This document shows, one piece after another, positions 58,037 to 64,000 of a stretch of DNA of 64,000 nucleotides. The stretch spans positions 1,054,001 to 1,118,000 of the forward strand of contig JVKJ01000005.1 of NCBI GenBank assembly GCA_001054945.1, given 5' to 3'. Positions within the stretch are counted from its first letter, which is position 1, and the number at the start of each line of letters is the position of its first letter. The notes under the pieces were generated by a model. The model searched no databases and had not been told where the DNA came from. It saw only the letters and a program-made list of their open reading frames with translations. Made by a program: the position numbers and the translations under genes. This DNA comes from Corynebacterium falsenii. Lineage in GTDB: Bacteria > Actinomycetota > Actinomycetes > Mycobacteriales > Mycobacteriaceae.

Positions 58037-59680
58037 ATGACTGATGACGAGAATGGAGCGCACTCCGGAGGACGTTCCGCATCAGGGGCCGGGCCGACCG
58101 GTCCCCGTCGTTCCGGAGGGCGCTCCTCTCGCCGCCCCCGCCGCGCTGTCCACCGCCGCGCCGGGTCCCCGACCAGCACGATTGGGCAGGCCGGGGAGCG
58201 CGCGCAAAGGCACGCAGAGGCGCGGGCGCAAGCTCGTCACAACGATTCCGGACGCCACGACTCCCGCAATGAGACCCCGGCGCCAGCACGACCGCGGGAG
58301 TTTCCCTCGGTAGAGGAGGCCCCCACCGTCGCGGTGGCGATCGCCACCTCCGGTATTCACCCCACCACTGCGCGGTTGGTGGCACTTTCTTTTGTGTTCT
58401 ATGACCCGCAGGGTCAAGAGATCGCCTCGTGGACCCGGCACTTAAATCCTGGAGAGGATGCGGGGCCGTGGCACCTGCACGGCTATCTGACGGGCGATCT
58501 CGCGCAGGCTTTGGGCTTTGCCTCCAGCGCGAGCGTGATTCATGAGGCGCTGGATGGGCGCACGGTCCTGACGCACCAGCTGGCCTTTACCTGGGGTTTC
58601 CTTACCCACGAGTTTAAGCGGGCGCAGCGGTCTGCGAACCGGAATCGGCGCGGGCGCGGGCGAGGTCGCGGGCCGCGGAATGTGCAGACGCCCGTGCCCG
58701 CGGCGCTGATCGACACGCTGACTAACGCTCGGCTGCAGTCCGTCGAGTGCTTCGACTCCCGCCTGCGAGCGATTGCGGAATGCTATGGCGTGATCGGGCC
58801 GAATGTGGAGGAGCCCGCGGCGGCGACCGGCGACCCGGCGCGCAGCATTCTTCCGCACATTCTGGCGACGGCCAGCCCCGCGCGCGCCGTGCTGGACGCG
58901 GACATCCTGCTGGAGGCCGATGCGCGGCTCGTCGCCGCGCTGCTGCAGGAGCAGCGCCGCCGCGATCCCGCATGCACACAGCAGCGGCAGCAGATCCTGC
59001 GCAAGCGCGGCGGGAGCTTTACGTGCACCACGACGATCTGCGAATTCAGTCCCGGCGACCTGGTGCCGGATCTGTTTGGCCTGCAGCGCTCCAGCGTTCG
59101 CGTGGATGCCACCAATGCTCCCCGCCCGCTGGCTAATCCGGGTGTGCCGGAACCGGGCGGGAAGCTGGTGCAGGGCATGGAGTTCGTCATCAGCCCGGAT
59201 GTGGAGATGGATTCCGACTTCCTCATCGAACGCGGTGTGGCCGCCGGCCTCGCATATTCCGAGAAGCTGAATCGGAAGTCATCCCTGGTGGTGTGCAACA
59301 CCAACCATGAGCTTCGCGGCAAGGCCATGCACGCCAAGCGGAAGAACATCCCGCTGCTTTCGGACGTGGAGTTCTTGGAGCTGCTGGAGGATGTCCAGCC
59401 GGGTACGCCCGCAGACCCGGATGCGGAACCCGCCGGCCGCTACGCTCCCCGCGGTTACACCACGTCGGCCAACCGCCCGCAGGGCCGCCGTTCTGCTACG
59501 AAGCAGAAGGGCCGCTCTCCCCGCGGTGAGAACCGTGGCGGCAACTCTGGCAGAAGCGACAGCAACGGCCAAAAGAGCAACGGCCACAACAGCCCCAAGG
59601 GCAACTCCGGCAAGAAAAATGGCCGCGGCCGCCGACGGAAGAATCGGAATCGCAAACGGAACGGCAATAACAACTCGTAG
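58037..59680 (+). CDS. DnaQ-like exonuclease-fold plus BRCT protein with altered catalytic site
   Basis: A 547-aa protein. A basic head (1-90) is followed by a DnaQ/epsilon-type fold; where family members have DxETTG it reads AIATSG (residues 101-106), so both first-motif acids are Ala. A BRCT domain is likely near residues 370-450 (GGKLVQGMEFVISPD to LLSDVEFLELLEDV). The tail of about 80 residues is rich in Lys, Arg, Gly and Asn. Similar proteins are annotated as polymerase III epsilon in corynebacteria. A TAAAAT box ends 7 nt before ATG (leaderless). Exonuclease activity is doubtful. Confidence 0.75.
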   Translation: MTDDENGAHSGGRSASGAGPTGPRRSGGRSSRRPRRAVHRRAGSPTSTIGQAGERAQRHAEARAQARHNDSGRHDSRNETPAPARPREFPSVEEAPTVAVAIATSGIHPTTARLVALSFVFYDPQGQEIASWTRHLNPGEDAGPWHLHGYLTGDLAQALGFASSASVIHEALDGRTVLTHQLAFTWGFLTHEFKRAQRSANRNRRGRGRGRGPRNVQTPVPAALIDTLTNARLQSVECFDSRLRAIAECYGVIGPNVEEPAAATGDPARSILPHILATASPARAVLDADILLEADARLVAALLQEQRRRDPACTQQRQQILRKRGGSFTCTTTICEFSPGDLVPDLFGLQRSSVRVDATNAPRPLANPGVPEPGGKLVQGMEFVISPDVEMDSDFLIERGVAAGLAYSEKLNRKSSLVVCNTNHELRGKAMHAKRKNIPLLSDVEFLELLEDVQPGTPADPDAEPAGRYAPRGYTTSANRPQGRRSATKQKGRSPRGENRGGNSGRSDSNGQKSNGHNSPKGNSGKKNGRGRRRKNRNRKRNGNNNS

Positions 59681-59704
59681 GGTCCGCCTACTATCGTTGA
59701 CCGG

Positions 59705-61093
59705 GTGAATGCTCAAGACACATCGCAGAAGATGAGGCAGAAAATGGGCCTGCGCAGCCGCCTTGCCTGCGCGGCCGCGGACGCCGCCACCTGGGCCTCC
59801 CGGAAGACCGGGCGCGGCGCCGGAGGCATGATCGGCGGATTGATCGCCAACGCCATCGACCCGAATCTCCTGCAGCAATTGGGTCAGCACCGCCCCACCG
59901 CGATCGTCACGGGCACCAATGGAAAATCCACTACCACCCGGATGCTCGCTTCCGCATTGCGGACGGAATACACCGTCGCCACCAACGACGGCGGCGACAA
60001 CATGGATGCGGGCGTGATTTCCGCCCTGCTCGCCGGCCGCGGCCGCGAGGTCATCGCGCTGGAGGTCGACGAGCTCCACGTTCCCGCCATCGCGAAGAAG
60101 TTGGATGCCCAGGTTCTGGTGCTGCTAAACCTCTCCCGCGACCAACTGGACCGCGTCGGGGAGATCAACAAGATCGAACGTGTCCTGCGCGAGTGTGTCG
60201 AGCAGCGCCCGGACATGACGGTCATCGCCAATTGTGATGACGTTCAGGTCACCTCCGTCGCCTGGGACGCGCCCAACGTGGTGTGGGTCTCCGCTGGGGC
60301 GGGGTTCGTAGGCGATTCCACCAGTTGCCCCCGCACCGGCGGGCACATTGTCCGGGAGGATGTGGACGCCAACGGCGAGGCCGGTGACTGGTATGCCGTG
60401 AAGAAGCTAGAGGACGGGCGTGAGTTCCGACGTCCGAAGCCCGACTGGGTCATTACCCCAGCCGGCCTGCGGATTCCCGCCGAGGTGAAGACGGATCCGG
60501 AGGGGGCCAAGGATGGCGTCCACCCCCTGAACCTGACCCTCCCGGGCAGCGCGAACAGGGGCAACGCAGCGCAAGCCATCGCGGCGGCGGTGGCGATGGG
60601 CGTGCCCTTCGAGCGGGCGGTGACCGCGGCCGAGAAGGTGGACAACGTGGCGGGCCGCTATTCGACCGTGCAGTTCGAGGGGCGCAGCGTACGCCTGATG
60701 CTGGCGAAGAATCCGGCGGGCTGGCAGGAGGCGCTGTCCATGGTGGATCGAACGGCAGATTCGCTGGTTATTACGGTGAATGGACAGGTCGCGGATGGCC
60801 AGGACCTGAGCTGGCTGTGGGATGTGAAGTTCGAAAACTTCGAGGATGTGAAGGTGGTGGCCGCCGGCGAGCGGAGTACGGACCTGGCGGTGCGGCTGGG
60901 TTATGCGGGGGTGCAGCACGACCTGATTGCGGACACGGTGGAGGCGATCCGCGCGTGCCCACCGGGGCGGGTCGAGGTGCTGGCGAATTACACGGCGTTC
61001 CGGGATCTGAAGCGGGCCCTGGACCAGAAGACTGGCACAGCGACCAGCGGCGCGGAGACCGGCAATGCGGGCACCCAGGAGGAGTCACACTAA
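59705..61093 (+). CDS. murT: Lipid II isoglutaminyl synthase, MurT subunit
   Basis: A 462-aa Mur-ligase-like protein; with GatD it amidates the D-Glu of lipid II. The P-loop is VTGTNGKSTTTRML, and ATNDGGDNMDAGV and LLNLSRDQLDRVGE are Mur-ligase motifs. The four-Cys zinc ribbon common in MurT is nearly lost: only TSCPRTGG remains in that area. GTG 59705 has TATCGT 7 nt upstream (leaderless). Its stop overlaps the gatD start. Confidence 0.92.
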   Translation: MNAQDTSQKMRQKMGLRSRLACAAADAATWASRKTGRGAGGMIGGLIANAIDPNLLQQLGQHRPTAIVTGTNGKSTTTRMLASALRTEYTVATNDGGDNMDAGVISALLAGRGREVIALEVDELHVPAIAKKLDAQVLVLLNLSRDQLDRVGEINKIERVLRECVEQRPDMTVIANCDDVQVTSVAWDAPNVVWVSAGAGFVGDSTSCPRTGGHIVREDVDANGEAGDWYAVKKLEDGREFRRPKPDWVITPAGLRIPAEVKTDPEGAKDGVHPLNLTLPGSANRGNAAQAIAAAVAMGVPFERAVTAAEKVDNVAGRYSTVQFEGRSVRLMLAKNPAGWQEALSMVDRTADSLVITVNGQVADGQDLSWLWDVKFENFEDVKVVAAGERSTDLAVRLGYAGVQHDLIADTVEAIRACPPGRVEVLANYTAFRDLKRALDQKTGTATSGAETGNAGTQEESH

Positions 61094-61851
61094 TGAGTTT
61101 TGAAAAACAGCTGACCATTGGGCTGATCCTGCCGGACGTGTTGGGCACGTATGGCGACGATGGCAATGCGCTGGTCCTGCGCCAGCGGGCACGGATGCGC
61201 GGGATTTCCGCGGAGGTGCTGCCGATTCGCTTGGGCGATCCCGTTCCGGAGGCCCTGGACGTCTACACCGTCGGTGGCGGTGAGGACACCGCGCAGATTC
61301 TCGCGGCGGAGCACCTCATCGCCGATGGGGGCATCGTGCGCGCAGTGGATGCGGGGCGCCCGGTGCTCGCGATTTGCGCAGGTCTTCAGGTGTTTGGGCA
61401 GAGCTTCCACGCTTCCGGGAGGGAGGTCGCCGGGCTGGGTCTTCTGGACGCCACAACGGCGCAACTGAAGAAGCGGATGATCGGTGAGATTGCGTCTGAA
61501 CCCGTGGACGCGGTGAGCAAAGGTTTCGAGCTGACGGAGCCGCTGACTGGCTTTGCCAACCATATGGGGTCCACCATTCTGGGGCCGGATGCACGACCTC
61601 TGGGTCGGCTCACCCGCGGGACGGGGAATACTGATTCTGTGGAAGACCAGCTGTCATATGAGGGCGCGGTGCAGGGGTCTGTGGTGGCCACTTACATGCA
61701 CGGTCCGGTGCTGGCGCGGAACCCCCAGCTGGCGGACGCCTTGCTGGCACGGGCGATGGGCGTTCCGATGAACGATCTGCCGCCGATGACCAGCGCTTTT
61801 GCGGATCAGCTGACGGCGGAAGTGGCGCAGCTGCGCCGGGAGCGGCTGTAG
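61093..61851 (+). CDS. gatD: Lipid II isoglutaminyl synthase, GatD glutaminase subunit
   Basis: A 252-aa class I glutamine-amidotransferase. The nucleophile is Cys95 in AICAGLQVFG and the catalytic His is His203 in YMHGPVLARNP. It provides ammonia to MurT. The start overlaps the murT stop by one base (TAATG). The order murT-gatD is the standard operon. Confidence 0.95.
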   Translation: MSFEKQLTIGLILPDVLGTYGDDGNALVLRQRARMRGISAEVLPIRLGDPVPEALDVYTVGGGEDTAQILAAEHLIADGGIVRAVDAGRPVLAICAGLQVFGQSFHASGREVAGLGLLDATTAQLKKRMIGEIASEPVDAVSKGFELTEPLTGFANHMGSTILGPDARPLGRLTRGTGNTDSVEDQLSYEGAVQGSVVATYMHGPVLARNPQLADALLARAMGVPMNDLPPMTSAFADQLTAEVAQLRRERL

Positions 61852-61896
61852 GGGCTCGCTGCCCAGCCTTCGAGTAACAGTGACAGCTCTAAAGCC

Positions 61897-63090
61897 CTAG
61901 CAGGATTTGTTGCTCATGCCAGGTCCCCTAAGCACCATGGCGGTAACGAGAATTTGGGGCACCATTAGAGTCATCAGCATGGTCGCCACGCTGGTGAGGG
62001 GAAAAGCTCGTAAGAGCCCTCCGAAGGCAGCTCCTGCCGCCATTTGCAGGAAGAAAAACATGCCAGCAGATACTCCGGGATACGAGAGATCCAAATCAAG
62101 CAAACCGGCTTGGGTAAACGGGATGACAGCACCCACTCCGACCAAGGTCGCCGACACAGCGAGCACAATCGCCAGTGGGTTTTGAGAAAGACTTGTTAGG
62201 GAGACAACCACAGTTCCGACGATCCCTAGGGCGCCCATAGTTATTCCCATTTTCACTGCTCGGTAGGTGTCTGTCGCGCGCTTCACCAGCATGCTGCCTA
62301 ACAGATATCCACCTGCTGGAACCGCCATTAATGCTCCGTAAGCTACCGGGGACTGTCCCAAGAACTCCTGGAGGATGGTGGTGGAGGAATTAACAAAACC
62401 GAAGTAAGTCATCCAGACCAGGCTGATCGCTGCTGCGTACCAGCGGAACAATCTATTTCCCAATGCTTCGCGGACCGCGCTTCCGAACATTCCTGGGCTG
62501 GGAAATGTCGGCCGTTCTGGCATTGCCGGCCCCAATAGCAACTGAGTAAGTGCAATAAGCACGCCCGCGAAAGCCGCCAGAATTCCGAACAACAAACGCC
62601 AGGGCAGAACTTCAGCTAGCAAGCCACCTACAAGTGGCGAGAGCGACGGAGTCAGCGAGATCACCATTGACATCGAGGTGAGCACCCCAACTCGACTACT
62701 GGATGGGAAACGACGCTGAACGATGATGCGACACAGCACCGTGGCTGACGTGCCGCCCAGTGCCTGAAGAAATCTAGCTACGGCGAGCACAACAACGCTC
62801 GATGATGCCGCAGCTAGCAAACAACCTAAGGCGAAAAATAGCAGACCAAACTGCTGTACCTTGCTTGCATCAAAACGGTCTGCAAGCGTTCCCGCAATGA
62901 ACATACTCGTCGCATAGCCCACCATATAAACGGTCAAAGTTGCTTCGACGGATGAGATTGTTGTTTCAAGGTCTGCACTGATGGTGCCATTTGACGGATT
63001 AATGAGGGTCAAGCCAAGTTGCGGCACCATCACGATCAGCAATAAGACCCACGTTCTCGGTGGAGACTCATGCGATTTCACTGATGGCAC
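61897..63090 (-). CDS. MFS drug-resistance transporter (Bcr/CflA-like)
   Basis: A 397-aa transporter with 12 helices. The first loop has GTLADRFDASKVQQFG, matching the MFS motif A, and helix 5 has SLTPSLSPLVGGLLAEVLPWR, typical of DHA1 Bcr/CflA exporters. GTG 63090 has AGGGAA upstream. The base composition is lower in GC than the rest of the window. It is divergent from the next transporter. The substrate is unknown. Confidence 0.85.
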   Translation of the reverse strand: MPSVKSHESPPRTWVLLLIVMVPQLGLTLINPSNGTISADLETTISSVEATLTVYMVGYATSMFIAGTLADRFDASKVQQFGLLFFALGCLLAAASSSVVVLAVARFLQALGGTSATVLCRIIVQRRFPSSSRVGVLTSMSMVISLTPSLSPLVGGLLAEVLPWRLLFGILAAFAGVLIALTQLLLGPAMPERPTFPSPGMFGSAVREALGNRLFRWYAAAISLVWMTYFGFVNSSTTILQEFLGQSPVAYGALMAVPAGGYLLGSMLVKRATDTYRAVKMGITMGALGIVGTVVVSLTSLSQNPLAIVLAVSATLVGVGAVIPFTQAGLLDLDLSYPGVSAGMFFFLQMAAGAAFGGLLRAFPLTSVATMLMTLMVPQILVTAMVLRGPGMSNKSC

Positions 63091-63387
63091 GACAGTTCCC
63101 TTTCCACGCCCTGCTATTTAGTTATATGTTTTCATCTCCGTCTTCTCAGAATTCATAACTCGCAATATTGTTAACGAATTTGTGTTGGAAGCGTCGTGGT
63201 TGGACCGCCATTCAAAATTGAAATCACTCCTGTTGCTTCGGCTAACTGCAGCACACATTGTCGATCGACTAGAACTACGTGGAGGTAGGTCCTGCTGAGA
63301 ATGTGGTGCTAGCCTGCTGGCACCAGAGTTTTCATAACGTGGGCGTTTATGAGGGCTTCGCCCCACATGAATACAAAAGGGGACCGT
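63091..63387. other. Divergent MFS intergenic region
   Basis: About 300 nt, AT-rich (for example AATATTGTTAACGAATT at about 63163). It should carry both MFS promoters. No gene or clear operator is seen, and no regulator gene is adjacent in the window. Confidence 0.4.
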
Positions 63388-64000
63388 ATGAAAAGTAGAA
63401 CTGCAGTGCTCTTCAGCGCCATTGCTCTACTAGCAGTATCCCTCCGATTCGTATTCGGCAGTAACGCGGCGCTGCTTTCGGAGATGTCCCACGAATATGG
63501 CCAGAATCCGCTGGCTGCCTCGATACTGGCGGCGGGACCGACACTGTGCTTCGCATTATGTGGTGCGAGTAGTCGCGCGGTATCCGCTGTCGCTGGACTG
63601 AACAGATCAATTCTCGTCGCACTTCTGTTGACCGCACTTGGCACTGCCCTCCGAGCTATCGGCGAGTGGTCGTTTCTCCTACTCGGCACCGCCATTGCGG
63701 GTGTGGGGATCGCTTTGGCAAACGTGCTTGGGCCTGTGCTGATCCGGCAGTCATTTCCGAACAAGATTGGCACGGTCACTGGATTCTTCACTGCCCTAGT
63801 CAGCGCAAGCGCGGGTATCGCCAGTGCAACATCAGTATTTCTGGCCAAGAAGTTCGGAGGTGATATTTCGCTCGTCCTCGCTTTCGGAGCAATTCCTCCA
63901 GCCTTGGCGATAATCTGCGTCCTCATAGGAAGCCGTCGTCCTCTCCGAGCAAAGCCGTCGAAGCAAACCGAGCTCACGGTACGTTCGGAGCAGCCGCGAA
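63388..64000 (+). CDS. MFS transporter (CynX/NimT-like), 3' end outside window
   Basis: About 204 codons are visible, with six membrane helices, then a basic loop (SRRPLRAKPSKQ). The start MKSRTAVLFSAIALLAVSLRF and the TVTGFFTALVSASAGIASA segment fit the CynX/NimT group of the major facilitator superfamily. ATG 63388 has AGGGGA 5 nt upstream. The gene runs off the right edge, so its full length is unknown. Its base composition is also lower in GC. Confidence 0.75.
   Translation, partial: MKSRTAVLFSAIALLAVSLRFVFGSNAALLSEMSHEYGQNPLAASILAAGPTLCFALCGASSRAVSAVAGLNRSILVALLLTALGTALRAIGEWSFLLLGTAIAGVGIALANVLGPVLIRQSFPNKIGTVTGFFTALVSASAGIASATSVFLAKKFGGDISLVLAFGAIPPALAIICVLIGSRRPLRAKPSKQTELTVRSEQPR

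Overview
The window is about 64 kb of high-GC actinobacterial chromosome and most resembles a Corynebacterium. The main grounds are a GlxR-type CRP regulator of 227 aa, an aspartokinase of 421 aa with an internal start giving a 172-aa beta subunit, asd and a SigC-like ECF sigma factor and catalase close together, a secreted LIP-family lipase, and many genes whose -10 box lies about 7 nt before the start codon with no Shine-Dalgarno sequence (leaderless mRNAs). The gene order from topA at the left to a metallophosphoesterase near 29.7 kb follows the conserved actinobacterial order known from Mycobacterium tuberculosis (topA, cspA, helicase, Tad genes, Ssd, HAD phosphatase, hydrolase, MarP, Nudix, TlpA-like, Nth, CRP, MBL, RidA, WhiB4, PonA2). 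Species cannot be fixed from the sequence alone.

Layout. 1-3 kb: topA (cut by the window edge) and a cold-shock protein. 3.2-7.1 kb: an MrfA-like helicase and a secreted lipase. 7.1-12.6 kb: a Tad/Flp pilus-type operon on the minus strand (Ssd/CpaE-like, TadA ATPase, a fused TadB-TadC, a Flp-like pilin and two TadE/G-like proteins), with one unrecognised membrane ORF inside it. 12.7-21.3 kb: HAD phosphatase, Fic-like protein, holin-superfamily membrane protein, alpha/beta hydrolase, MarP protease, Nudix, thioredoxin-like protein, endonuclease III, GlxR and an MBL hydrolase. 21.4-25.6 kb: RidA, DUF4177 and a siderophore-type ABC importer divergent from an ArsR regulator, with a strong shared palindrome between them. 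25.6-29.9 kb: WhiB4-like protein, class A PBP, metallophosphoesterase and tRNA-Pro(CGG). 30.1-37.7 kb: a complete Mrp Na+/H+ antiporter operon (A/B fused, C, D, E, F, G). 37.8-42.0 kb: Ohr/OsmC, catalase, SigC-like sigma factor and ferrochelatase. 42.1-51 kb: asd-lysC, a DMT-type transporter, PhoD phosphatase, PfpI/DJ-1 protein, class V aminotransferase and an FAD oxidoreductase. 51-53.7 kb: a DoxX-like protein and a small accessory segment with repeats. 53.8-61.9 kb: thiC with a TPP riboswitch, leuA with a Leu leader peptide, a DnaQ/BRCT protein and the MurT-GatD peptidoglycan amidation enzymes. 61.9-64 kb: two divergent MFS transporters, the second cut by the edge.

Themes that link the genes are the cell envelope (PBP, MurT/GatD, MarP), oxidative stress, heme and iron (KatA, Ohr, WhiB4, ferrochelatase, ABC importer), pH and sodium homeostasis (Mrp), and aspartate-family and leucine synthesis. 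I saw no insertion sequence, prophage or CRISPR array. The most unusual points are three enzyme-family proteins that have lost catalytic motif residues (Fic, DnaQ, alpha/beta hydrolase), a TPP riboswitch whose P3 region is built from 15-nt tandem repeats, a ~1.1-kb membrane-protein segment flanked by 77-bp direct repeats, and long polar tails on several Mrp subunits.
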